Assembly (NCBI GenBank): GCA_021151525.1
Contig: JAGKXD010000123.1
Coordinates: forward strand, 1 to 13,307
DNA from: Cellvibrionaceae bacterium
GTDB taxonomy: Bacteria; Pseudomonadota; Gammaproteobacteria; Pseudomonadales; Cellvibrionaceae
Reading direction: 5' to 3'
Length of the DNA: 13,307 bases
Shown here piece after piece: positions 6,364-13,112 of this stretch (the stretch's first letter is position 1; each line of letters begins with the position of its first letter). The notes beneath the pieces are model-generated. The model did not search any database. It was not told the origin of the DNA and saw nothing but the letters and a program-made list of their open reading frames with translations. Both the position numbers and the translations under genes were made by a program.

Positions 6364-7541
6364 CACATCACCTCATCAATCACAGCAGCATCAATTACAG
6401 GCTGACCGACTTTGGCGGCGATGTTCATTGCGGCCAAAATAAAATTGCCGATGGCGAGCGGATACAATTGGCTTTCGCCCGCGCGTGACACCAAACGCTC
6501 TGCAATTCGGCAAATGCCTGTTTGGTCGATAATGTCTTCGGCTTTTGCACCAACCCTGTCAAAGCGATGGCGTAAAAAATCTTCCACTAACTCAGGGCGC
6601 ATGGGGTTTAGCGTTACCACTTCACAGCGCTGCACCACTTCACGCACGTCTGCATTGCGTTCGCTGAGTTTGATTTTTAATTCTGGTTGGCCGATCAAAA
6701 TCACGCTCACCAATGGCGTGAAACCTATACGTAATTCCAGGATGCGCTTTAAGTGGCGCAGCGTAGTGATCGGCATGGAGTGCGCCTCTTCAATCAGGAG
6801 GCAATTGCTATAACCACTCTTATGGCTTTCAATCAACGCATTATGAATTTGACGAAAACGCGCCTCTGGCCCAATGCGAACGGGCGAGTTAGGGGCAAGT
6901 GTGCGCAGGATGGATTCAGCCACGTGAGCGGATTTCAACATGGTGCCTTTACTTTCGGTTTCCTCCGCCGCTAGCACATAGGGTTTAATCAGGGTGATAG
7001 GCAAGTTTTCATCCTGAATACGCTGTTCAAGGTCAGTCGCAATAATGGATTTACCACTGCCGCTCTCACCAGTAACGGCTAAAAAACCGCCGTGTTTTGC
7101 AGTGGCAAACATACACTCACGAACGTAGCGAATATCCTGGCTTACCCACATATCCTCAGCACAGCTCAAATCAGTGAATGGGTTTCGCATCAATTTGAAA
7201 TGACGCTTGGCTTCAGGCGTTAATGACTGGCGGCGTAACAGCATATGGTCGTCCTCCTCGGACTTTTTATCGGTATCTTTAGGGGTTAACGCTTTTGGAA
7301 CGGCTTGCAAATGCTTCATCGCTTTGTCTTCGATGACGACAAATACAGAGTCATTCGCAGCATTGAAGGGCTTCAAAAACTCCAAAATTTTTGTGCGCAG
7401 TTCATTGCGCTTTTTTTCAGTTTTTGGCCACAAGCCATGGTTCAGTAATTGGGCGATAGTGGCATCACTCACTTGGCAGTGAATTGCTAGCTTTGTTTGT
7501 AAAAGCCCCAGTTCATTCAGTTTTTCTTTTAACGCAAGCAT
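6363..7541 (-). CDS. AAA+ ATPase, MuB/ExeA-like target selector
   Basis: 392 residues. MuB-type ATPases coat target DNA and stimulate the transposase; this one has the ExeA-like form common in BcepMu-like phages. Residues 1-60 form a HTH-like DNA-binding region (LAIHCQVSDATIAQLLN), as MuB also has, and 75-110 a charged linker. The ATPase core has Walker A GESGSGKS (158-165), Walker B LLIEEAH (248-254), a sensor-1-like ILIGQPEL (about 281-288) and RPEL in the lid. The start ATG 7541 has GGAG 8 nt upstream and lies 45 bp after the transposase stop. The 3' end overlaps the next gene. It most likely works in a complex with the upstream transposase. Confidence 0.9.
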   Translation of the reverse strand: MLALKEKLNELGLLQTKLAIHCQVSDATIAQLLNHGLWPKTEKKRNELRTKILEFLKPFNAANDSVFVVIEDKAMKHLQAVPKALTPKDTDKKSEEDDHMLLRRQSLTPEAKRHFKLMRNPFTDLSCAEDMWVSQDIRYVRECMFATAKHGGFLAVTGESGSGKSIIATDLEQRIQDENLPITLIKPYVLAAEETESKGTMLKSAHVAESILRTLAPNSPVRIGPEARFRQIHNALIESHKSGYSNCLLIEEAHSMPITTLRHLKRILELRIGFTPLVSVILIGQPELKIKLSERNADVREVVQRCEVVTLNPMRPELVEDFLRHRFDRVGAKAEDIIDQTGICRIAERLVSRAGESQLYPLAIGNFILAAMNIAAKVGQPVIDAAVIDEVM

Positions 7542-7586
7542 GGTGTAACTCCGTAAAATAATCGGGCAACAGCTATACGCCCTGTG

Positions 7587-9350
7587 CTACTTAATTAAAC
7601 GCAGCGGGGTGATATTCACCTGCTGCAATTGCTGGGCGATGCTGCCCAATTCTTCCTCTGGAACACCGTTGGGGTAGCGTTGTTTCAGCCACGCCATATG
7701 CTCCGCACCGTTCCAAAATTTAGCGGGATGTGCTGCCAGCTTTTTCGCAGCGGCAACATGGGTGAGTGGTTTAAATTCAACGGCAGGCGTAGCGATATCC
7801 AAGTGCGTACCGCGCTTGTTAATAAAATCTGGCAGTTGCACATCCGTGATGGGTTTCATCGGGTCAATCGAGCCGGCAAAAGGCACACCCTTACCCTTGC
7901 GCTTCTGTGTTGCCTCAGCATCGGTTTCAGCATCCATTACCAAGCGTTCAATGGCTTTTCGCTCTGCATCAATGCGCGAATCGCGCTGTGCTTTGTATCC
8001 ATCACCAATTAACTGTGCGCTTTCTGCAAACCCGAATTCACCAAACTTTTCCGCTTCAACCACACGGATAACCTCACGACCTTCATCATTGGTGTAAATC
8101 ACTTGGGCACTTTCATCATCGCGCCATGGGTTACGAGTGATTAACAATTTTTCACCAACGGCGGCGGTTGGAATGTCGGCAACGCGGTAGGTCTTCCCTT
8201 TAAAGCTGACCGTTAATTGAGGTGAAACTTTTCTCTCTTCCGGCTTGCTGATGGCAAGCTCACGCATGATTTGTGGCGCGGGCGCTATACGCAATTGATC
8301 AGCCGTAATTCGCAACCACACGTTGTAGCGTGTATCCAATGTGCGGCTATGGGTTTTGGTGGCATTGAACCAACGCATCCATTTACCCGCCTCAGCATTC
8401 AGCTCATCAACTGTGGAAGGCGGGTTGCTTAAAAATTTCAGGCGGTGTTCGAAGTTGCACTCGACAATATCGTTACCTTTTTCAACTTGCCCCTTGGCCC
8501 ATGGCTGCCCTGGTAAATTCACTTGCACGCTCACGCCCAGCGCGCGCCATAAATTTTGCGCAACAGCACCGGTGTTGGCGCTACCGGGGTCAACCATTAC
8601 CATCAGAGGCACACCGTGCACCGGGTCTTGTGCATGGCGTTTTTGGGTAGCCGCAATAAACGACTCAACCAGATTTTTTCCGCTCTCCGCACCCAGTACG
8701 TAATGAACAAAAATCCAGCCGCTCGCGTGATCCGTAATCACATAGCGCCACACGCGCTCGTTTTCAATTTTGGCAATATTGGCTGGCTTGTTTTTATAGA
8801 ATTCTTTCTCCTCCATTACCTGCAAACCTTTGTGGTTGCGCAGGTAATAAAGTACGCAGAGTGATGGGTCTATTTGCCACACATGGTTGGGGTGCGCACT
8901 GGCCAACATGACTTTGGGTGAAACCCGGTTTTGTTGTTCAGGATGCAAGCCGTGAGTGCGCAATGCGCGAGTAATAGCGCTCACACTCATTGGAATTAAT
9001 TCACCCGTTTTTTCACACAGGCGTTCCGCTTTGATGGCCCCATTCGCACGTAACACATCAACAGCATCTTCGATGCTGGCGAGTCGCTTGCCGTTGTTAC
9101 GCTGTGTTTCCATCAGGTACGCGCCCAAAATTCGCGCCTCATCGTGTGTGAGGTTTGTTGTTCCTGAATCAGTGCGCTTTTTACGATGCTTGGCCATCGT
9201 GACCTCTTTCAATTTGCGTTGCAGTGTTGGCAAGCTCATACCCAATTCATTTGCCGCTTGTTGATAAACGGCAATCTTTTGGCCGTGGCCCGCCGCCTTC
9301 GCAGCGCGGGCAACGGCTTGCAAGGCCTCTATCAAAGCGGCATTCAACAT
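7587..9350 (-). CDS. Mu-type DDE transposase
   Basis: 587 residues, the size of a complete MuA-class transposase that cuts both phage ends and joins them to target DNA. N-terminal helices include HTH segments (residues 25-50, MSLPTLQRKL; 115-135, MSVSAITRAL). The RNase H-like core has the catalytic triad D161 (HVWQIDPS), D254 (MVMVDPGSANTG) and E290 (GQVEKGNDIVE), giving 35 residues between the second Asp and the Glu as in the retroviral integrase fold. A beta-barrel-like domain follows at about 375-430, then a charged C-terminal region (ERKAIERL to KRKGKG), where MuA binds MuB. The frame is intact, so activity is plausible. ATG 9350 shares one base with the preceding stop (TAATG), with AAGGA upstream. 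Confidence 0.95.
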   Translation of the reverse strand: MLNAALIEALQAVARAAKAAGHGQKIAVYQQAANELGMSLPTLQRKLKEVTMAKHRKKRTDSGTTNLTHDEARILGAYLMETQRNNGKRLASIEDAVDVLRANGAIKAERLCEKTGELIPMSVSAITRALRTHGLHPEQQNRVSPKVMLASAHPNHVWQIDPSLCVLYYLRNHKGLQVMEEKEFYKNKPANIAKIENERVWRYVITDHASGWIFVHYVLGAESGKNLVESFIAATQKRHAQDPVHGVPLMVMVDPGSANTGAVAQNLWRALGVSVQVNLPGQPWAKGQVEKGNDIVECNFEHRLKFLSNPPSTVDELNAEAGKWMRWFNATKTHSRTLDTRYNVWLRITADQLRIAPAPQIMRELAISKPEERKVSPQLTVSFKGKTYRVADIPTAAVGEKLLITRNPWRDDESAQVIYTNDEGREVIRVVEAEKFGEFGFAESAQLIGDGYKAQRDSRIDAERKAIERLVMDAETDAEATQKRKGKGVPFAGSIDPMKPITDVQLPDFINKRGTHLDIATPAVEFKPLTHVAAAKKLAAHPAKFWNGAEHMAWLKQRYPNGVPEEELGSIAQQLQQVNITPLRLIK

Positions 9351-10300
9351 TACGCAGCGTCCTTATCGTTTTGTTCCCACTCGGCTCCGCCGTTAACAGA
9401 GCGCTCAATGCCCAGTTCGGCGCGAACTTGCAGTAATGCGCGATCAAGCAAATCCAATTGCGATGCAACAAAATCCAGGTGGTCGGTGTTACCGGTGTGG
9501 TCTGCCAGTTCTTGCAGTTGATTGAATGCGCTACGCAATTGCACACGAATATTGGCTTCTATATCGCCTTGAATCGCAGCGACTTCTTTGCGTGCTTGCA
9601 GCAATTCTTCGTCGGGAGAAATTTTTCTTATCTTTCTAAGCTTGGTTTGAAGTTCGTCGATTTTGCCGCTTTTGGCGGCGATCACTTCGCTTTTGGCTGA
9701 GTTATCTTCTTTAGCTTCGCGTAGCGCAGCACGCAATTCGCGAGTTGACATACGATCAATATCATCGAGGTTCATTCCGGCGATGGTGCCGCCATCAACC
9801 AGTTCAGCTAACTGATCATCATCCTCGGTCATTAATTCAAAAAGTTTTGTTTTGCCCAAAACGGCAAGCGCTTGCCGTTTTGAATTCAACTGAGGTGAGG
9901 AATATTTAATTGCTGCTTGCATCATCAAGCGTGCGGTGCGTTCAGCCATACCCAGTTGGTTTTCAACAATACTGGTGAATTCTCCATGCGGCTCGTGCTC
10001 TTTCAGAATCACCAAACGCTTACCCGCCTCTAACATTGCCTCGGCGCTTTGCGACATGTAGAAGCGCGCTTCATGAACAATACGGGAGCAGTCATACGGC
10101 AGGCCTTCACCATATGCCGCCATAATTTGTTGCGAATGCTCTGCCATTTTGGAAATGTCGATGGCTTCTTCTAAATCGACTTGTGTTTTATTACGTTGAA
10201 TCGCACGGCTTTTTTCAAAAGCTTTTTGCTCAGCGGCAAAATCATCTTTGTCTTGCTGCGTAATGTCGCTGGGTGCTTTGCCTGGCTTTGCAGTTTTCAT
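9350..10300 (-). CDS. DUF3102-like coiled-coil protein
   Basis: 316 residues. Residues about 65-150 (SAEAMLEAGKRLVILKEHEPHG, EFTSIVENQLGMAERTARLMMQAA) match the DUF3102 pattern, in which a helix is followed by HGEF and a tyrosine/methionine-rich helix; the family occurs in phages and plasmids near replication or partition genes, function unproven. A coiled coil follows at about 190-250 (ELRAALREAKED, KIDELQTKLRKIRK). The start ATG 10300 has GGAGA 6 nt upstream; an open frame reaching 10345 overlaps the previous gene and lacks such a site. A perfect 26-bp palindrome lies inside the gene at 9857-9882. A DNA-binding role is plausible but not shown. Confidence 0.75.
   Translation of the reverse strand: MKTAKPGKAPSDITQQDKDDFAAEQKAFEKSRAIQRNKTQVDLEEAIDISKMAEHSQQIMAAYGEGLPYDCSRIVHEARFYMSQSAEAMLEAGKRLVILKEHEPHGEFTSIVENQLGMAERTARLMMQAAIKYSSPQLNSKRQALAVLGKTKLFELMTEDDDQLAELVDGGTIAGMNLDDIDRMSTRELRAALREAKEDNSAKSEVIAAKSGKIDELQTKLRKIRKISPDEELLQARKEVAAIQGDIEANIRVQLRSAFNQLQELADHTGNTDHLDFVASQLDLLDRALLQVRAELGIERSVNGGAEWEQNDKDAA
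9857..9882. repeat. Perfect 26-bp palindrome inside the DUF3102-like gene
   Basis: CAAAACGGCAAGC (9857-9869) is followed immediately by its exact reverse complement GCTTGCCGTTTTG (9870-9882). In RNA it folds into a stem with a GCGC loop followed by U4, on either strand, so it is terminator-like as well as operator-like. It encodes RQALAV within the protein. A 13-bp perfect arm in coding DNA is not expected by chance. Confidence 0.85.
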
Positions 10301-10322
10301 GTCGGTCTCCAAATGGTGGGTA

Positions 10323-10625
10323 TTAATGTGAACCAGCAAATACACGCTGGTTAAGTTCGTCTATGCGCGCTTGCATACGGCTCATTTCATTGGCGTGTGC
10401 TGCGGCGATTTGCAGCATCATGACGCTGTGTGAAAAAAGGCCACTGGGTTTCTTTTCTACTAGCCCGACCTCTATCAATGTGTTGAGGTGACGATTGATG
10501 GTGCTCGGGCTTTCGTTCAGGGTTTTGGCCAATTGGCCATTGCTTAAGCCGGTTAATGAATGCCCCCTTAGTGCAATCAGCACTTTCAACACTTTGGTTC
10601 CGCTATCGATGGTTTTGCCGCTCAT
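10323..10625 (-). CDS. Winged-helix DNA-binding protein
   Basis: 100 residues. Residues about 8-60 (VLKVLIALRGHSLTGLSNGQLA, then ESPSTINRHLNTLIEVGLVEK) form the helix-turn-helix and the start of the wing typical of IclR/MarR-like winged helices; the rest is a short C-terminal helix, perhaps for dimerisation. It lacks an IclR effector domain. It probably regulates phage early genes. The start ATGA overlaps the upstream stop by 4 bases. Confidence 0.8.
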   Translation of the reverse strand: MSGKTIDSGTKVLKVLIALRGHSLTGLSNGQLAKTLNESPSTINRHLNTLIEVGLVEKKPSGLFSHSVMMLQIAAAHANEMSRMQARIDELNQRVFAGSH

Positions 10626-10897
10626 GCTGCTGCCTCGGTTTCGTTGGCCTGGAGAAATTCATCCAGCGCTTCCAACGATTCATTTGTTAATGTCAGCGTG
10701 CAGTTGTCATCCAGCTCTAATACAAAAGGCGCTTCATTAGCGGACTCATCAAGCGTGAGGCGTGCTACTTCCGCCGCTATGCAAATTCCCTTGCCAGCCA
10801 TGTGCTCTAACAAGAAGCGAGTCTTACCTTCAGGCAACACGGTTAGCGACCAGCGCAAACCGACTGCGTCAGTAAAAAAAAGTTGGTGCTCATTCAT
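10622..10897 (-). CDS. Small acidic protein of unknown function
   Basis: 91 residues, not recognised. The sequence alternates beta-like segments (LRWSLTVLPEGKTRFLLEH, FVLELDDNCTLTLTNESL) with an acidic C-terminal helix, suggesting a compact alpha/beta fold. It overlaps the upstream gene by 8 bases and the downstream gene by 4, so all three are translationally linked. ATG 10895-10897 is the likely start. Genes of this size and place are common in BcepMu-like early regions, but I cannot give it a role. Confidence 0.7.
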   Translation of the reverse strand: MNEHQLFFTDAVGLRWSLTVLPEGKTRFLLEHMAGKGICIAAEVARLTLDESANEAPFVLELDDNCTLTLTNESLEALDEFLQANETEAAA

Positions 10898-11369
10898 CGT
10901 TTCCTAACTCCAGTTGTGGTTGGTTGTGTTGCTCAACATTCCCTTTGTGCCAAGCGAGCGATTCCATTCCGCTGGTGATCGCGGCCAGGGTTGCTTCTGC
11001 TTCCGCTTTGCCGTTGTAGAAATCCATTAATGCAGTGACTGTGCTATGCAGGTTTTCTTGCAGCGCCGATACATCGCTGGCTTTTAACTTTCTGCCGGTG
11101 GGTACCGCGATCAACAACTTGCCGCTGGCACCAGCGAGCCAGCGCGTTACAAAATCAATTCCGCAGGCGGCTTCATAAGTTGGAATTAGCACCGCAGGAA
11201 TGCGTCCGTTTTGTAGCCACTTGTACAACGTCCAGTGGTCTGCCTCGCCCATTCGCTCTGCAATTCGCTCGACACTCAGGTTGTGTTTTTCGCGCGCGAA
11301 GTCCTTACACAGTTCCAACGCGTGGCGCAGGCTGGTGGGCTGAATGCGCTTCCAATTCCGGCGGCTCAT
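10890..11369 (-). CDS. CII-like helix-turn-helix regulator
   Basis: 159 residues. The N-terminal half (LRHALELCKDFAREKHNLSVERIAERM, then DHWTLYKWLQNGRIPAVLIPTYEAACG) resembles CII/YmfL-like phage regulators, with the recognition helix near DHWTLYKWL. The C-terminal half is helical (LQENLHSTVTALMDFYNGKAEAEATL) and may dimerise. The start ATG 11369 has AGAGG 7 nt upstream; the open frame reaching 11411 is rejected for want of one. It is divergent from the small plus-strand gene at 11490, and the intervening 120 bp contain two identical operator-like repeats, so it could be self-regulated or regulated together with that gene. Confidence 0.75.
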   Translation of the reverse strand: MSRRNWKRIQPTSLRHALELCKDFAREKHNLSVERIAERMGEADHWTLYKWLQNGRIPAVLIPTYEAACGIDFVTRWLAGASGKLLIAVPTGRKLKASDVSALQENLHSTVTALMDFYNGKAEAEATLAAITSGMESLAWHKGNVEQHNQPQLELGNDE

Positions 11370-11410
11370 TGGAATTGCCTCTCGTTGTCGCTTAGCTCTA
11401 CCTCCAAACA

Positions 11411-11442
11411 AAAACCGTTTTTGCCGCTATGCAAAACCGTTT
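11411..11442. promoter_or_regulatory. Two operator-like direct repeats in a divergent promoter region
   Basis: AAAACCGTTT occurs at 11411-11420 and again at 11433-11442, 22 bp apart start to start, about two helical turns, so a protein could bind both on one face. Each contains the near-palindrome AAACCGTTT. They lie between the minus-strand gene starting at 11369 and the plus-strand gene starting at 11490. I could not assign a confident -10/-35 for either direction. Confidence 0.5.
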
Positions 11443-11487
11443 CACGCTGGATAATTGGCTGTGTTAAATTTGCCGACAGGAACATGG

Positions 11488-11928
11488 TTATGACCGATCA
11501 AACGTTTGAGGAACTGAAAGACTCTTTGGCTGCGTTGCAAGGTGCTTATGTGGTTCTTGTTCGTTACCTAGCGGAACAGCAGCAGGTGTATGCCGAGGAG
11601 CTATGCACAGACTTGGATGTGCTATGCAATTCGCATCCATCACCGGGCTTTCAGCAGCAAGTAATGGCTCTGTCAGAGATGGTGCGCAGCACTTGCGCAC
11701 GGTTGCCAAAAGGCGCTGACTGATTTCCATCGCTTCGGCTTCTGTCAGTGGGCTGTAATGGCGTGGCTTGAGGTTCTGGCCAAGAATTGGAGCGTCAGTG
11801 CTAAAGCCGTAATGGTCTGTAATAGGGAATTGGATGGTTTTTCCGGCAAACTCCCGCACCATTTGTGCGGCGTTTTCGGCGCCAACCAGCCCGACCAGGC
11901 GAGCAAAAAATAAGGTGAATGGAGACAT
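11488..11928 (-). CDS. Small phage protein with probably non-native C-terminal tail
   Basis: 146 residues by the open frame. The first about 75 (RLVGLVGAENAAQMVREFAG, then ITDHYG, then LTEAEAMEISQRLLATV) look native: the opening resembles the helix-then-GG start common to Mor-like and other Mu-phage proteins (LIGxEAALxLVEAFGG). The rest (CCAPSLTEPLLAAESPVMD onward) is antisense to the plus-strand gene at 11490-11723 and is Pro/His-rich and unpatterned. Either the original stop was lost or the two genes truly overlap. ATG 11928 has AAGGA 7 nt upstream and lies 10 nt after the upstream gene's stop, so the 5' end is firm. Confidence 0.6.
   Translation of the reverse strand: MSPFTLFFARLVGLVGAENAAQMVREFAGKTIQFPITDHYGFSTDAPILGQNLKPRHYSPLTEAEAMEISQRLLATVRKCCAPSLTEPLLAAESPVMDANCIAHPSLCIAPRHTPAAVPLGNEQEPHKHLATQPKSLSVPQTFDRS
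11490..11723 (+). CDS. Small helical protein on the strand opposite the early operon
   Basis: 77 residues, MTDQTFEELKDSLAALQ onward, with two amphipathic helices around a VLVRYLAEQQQVYAEELC segment and a final FQQQVMALSEMVRSTCARL. The sequence looks like a true protein, unlike its antisense reading. ATG 11490 has AGGA at 11478-11481 with an 8-nt gap; ATG 11484 is too close to that site. It runs against the early operon and overlaps, tail to tail, the 3' part of the gene at 11488-11928 by 234 bases. No family recognised. Its expression in a lysogen would oppose early transcription. Confidence 0.6.
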   Translation: MTDQTFEELKDSLAALQGAYVVLVRYLAEQQQVYAEELCTDLDVLCNSHPSPGFQQQVMALSEMVRSTCARLPKGAD

Positions 11929-11938
11929 GGGCTTATCC

Positions 11939-12145
11939 TTAAGCAGCTTGGGATTCGTCAGATGACTTCATGCCCAGGTCTACGGCAATTTGATGTGCCT
12001 TGCCGTAATGGGCTTTGTCAAAGCCATTGAGCACGCGGTAAACGGCACCACGGGTGTAGCCGTGTTCCTCGGCCCATTGGGTAACAGTTTTACCGGCGGC
12101 ACGAAAACGGGCTTTAACCTGGTCGCCAGTCAGTAACTTCGCCAT
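11939..12145 (-). CDS. Small HTH regulator of the BcepMu gp16 type
   Basis: 68 residues, opening LLTGDQVKARFRAAGKTVTQ with helix-turn-helix WAEEHGYTRGAVYRVLNG. This pattern is that of the BcepMu gp16 family, the first gene of the lytic operon in such phages and comparable in place to Ner of Mu, which switches off early transcription and repressor synthesis. It is divergent from the repressor gene, with a 108-bp control region between them. AAGGAG lies 8 nt before ATG 12145. A Ner/Cro-like role is inferred from size and position. Confidence 0.8.
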   Translation of the reverse strand: MAKLLTGDQVKARFRAAGKTVTQWAEEHGYTRGAVYRVLNGFDKAHYGKAHQIAVDLGMKSSDESQAA

Positions 12146-12204
12146 GGCAGTGGCTCCTTTGTTGCTGAAAGATGTTTAAGAGATATTTGTGTTTTGTTGT
12201 GGTG

Positions 12205-12233
12205 ATTATGGTAACTAAATAGTTACCTGTCAA
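12205..12233 (-). promoter_or_regulatory. Leftward early promoter
   Basis: On the minus strand TTGACA (12228-12233) is followed after exactly 17 bp by CATAAT (12205-12210): a perfect -35 and a 5-of-6 -10 at optimal spacing. It points into the HTH gene at 12145 and hence the whole early operon. The transcript would start near 12198, leaving a leader of about 50 nt. Confidence 0.8.
12210..12227. promoter_or_regulatory. Palindromic operator inside the early promoter
   Basis: GGTAACTAAATAGTTACC is a perfect inverted repeat (7-bp arms, AAAT centre). It fills the spacer between -35 and -10 of the early promoter and reaches the first -10 base, so a bound repressor would block RNA polymerase directly. 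The likely ligands are the XRE repressor or the gp16-like protein. No second copy is seen in this intergenic region. Confidence 0.75.
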
Positions 12234-12253
12234 CGATAAATGGGGAATTATTT

Positions 12254-12661
12254 GTGACCATTGGGGATAGGCTGCGCGAAGAGCGTGAGCGCCTGGGCTT
12301 TAGTCAACCTGCTTTTGCGGGGCTAGCTGAGACGACCAAGAAGAGCCAAATTGATTATGAGAAAGGGGTTACCTTTCCTAAGGCGAACTACTTAGAGGTA
12401 ATCGCTAAGGTAGGGGCTGATATTCAATACATCGTGACTGGGGTTAGAGCCGCAAATAAGCTCGATCCAGCTGAGCAATTATTTTTAGAGCGATTCCGAG
12501 GTGCACCAAAAGCAATTCAGGACGAAGCACTCTTAACCCTATTAGGACAACAGGGCCAGCCCAGCAGTGCAAAGCAGATATTCCATGGATCTGTCGGTCA
12601 AGTTGGTGAAAAGGATATTGTGAATATTGGAACAACTTTCGATTTGAGTAATAAGAAGTAG
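12254..12661 (+). CDS. XRE-family phage repressor with C-terminal GSVGQV motif
   Basis: 135 residues. Residues 1-62 are a Cro/CI-type helix-turn-helix (IGDRLREERERLGFSQPAFA, then KSQIDYEKGVTFPKANYL and the dimer-helix VGADIQYIVTG). Residues 70-100 form a helical segment (LDPAEQLFLERF, EALLTLLG). There is no S24/LexA-like peptidase domain, so RecA-induced self-cleavage is not expected. The C-terminus carries the motif FHGSVGQVGEKDIVNI (110-125), shared with the next two genes. The start is GTG 12254 with GGGGA at 12242-12246, 7 nt away. It is divergent from the gp16-like gene and should maintain lysogeny by binding the operator at 12210-12227. Confidence 0.85.
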   Translation: MTIGDRLREERERLGFSQPAFAGLAETTKKSQIDYEKGVTFPKANYLEVIAKVGADIQYIVTGVRAANKLDPAEQLFLERFRGAPKAIQDEALLTLLGQQGQPSSAKQIFHGSVGQVGEKDIVNIGTTFDLSNKK

Positions 12662-12668
12662 TTTGCGA

Positions 12669-13082
12669 ATGGATGATGAGGATAAAAAAGCAGTGCAGGA
12701 GTTCAACGGTGCCGTAGGCCAAGTTGCAGCTGGCGATATACACAATCATGCCGCATCTAGCTATTGGGATTGGGACTCTACAGACCTCATAAACGAGTGG
12801 GAAAACTGCCGCCGTAAAATGCGCCAAGCGCAATTAAAGATATTCCTAGCACCAAATATGATTATATTTTTTTCAATAATCATTTTCTTACTTGCAGTGT
12901 TTTTTACGGGAAAGCTGCAAGTTGCTTCGCAACAATCCATTCTTGGGTTCTCTGTGTTGGCATTTGTTGCTGTAACCATGTTCCCCAAAGCGAATAAGAA
13001 ATACGGCAGCTTGATTACGCTGCAAAGACAAAGAATGGAATTAATTGAGTTGGTTTTGTTGGATCGTGGCATCGATCTGTGA
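12669..13082 (+). CDS. Two-helix membrane protein with N-terminal GAVGQV motif
   Basis: 137 residues, family not recognised. An N-terminal motif FNGAVGQVAAGDIHNH (12-27) matches the repressor tail. An amphipathic, charged stretch (DLINEWENCRRKMRQAQLK) follows, then two membrane helices at about 58-80 (MIIFFSIIIFLLAVFF) and 90-106 (SILGFSVLAFVAVTMF), and a basic C-terminal part (KANKKYG, LQRQRMELIELVLLDRG). The helical hairpin with both tails probably cytoplasmic would place the motif in the cytoplasm. ATG 12669 lies 7 nt after the repressor stop; TTG 12663 is an alternative. Spacing suggests one transcript with the repressor, hence expression in the lysogen. Superinfection exclusion or signalling is possible. 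Confidence 0.75.
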   Translation: MDDEDKKAVQEFNGAVGQVAAGDIHNHAASSYWDWDSTDLINEWENCRRKMRQAQLKIFLAPNMIIFFSIIIFLLAVFFTGKLQVASQQSILGFSVLAFVAVTMFPKANKKYGSLITLQRQRMELIELVLLDRGIDL

Positions 13083-13112
13083 TTATGTTTTAGATAGTTG
13101 TAAGGAGTTATT

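Noticed and set aside
6412..6813. Plus-strand open frame of 133 residues
   Set aside because: It is the shadow of the AAA+ ATPase gene, whose Walker motifs are read on the minus strand.
12444..12833. Minus-strand open frame of 129 residues
   Set aside because: It is antisense to both the repressor and the membrane-protein gene, whose shared motif shows the plus strand is coding.
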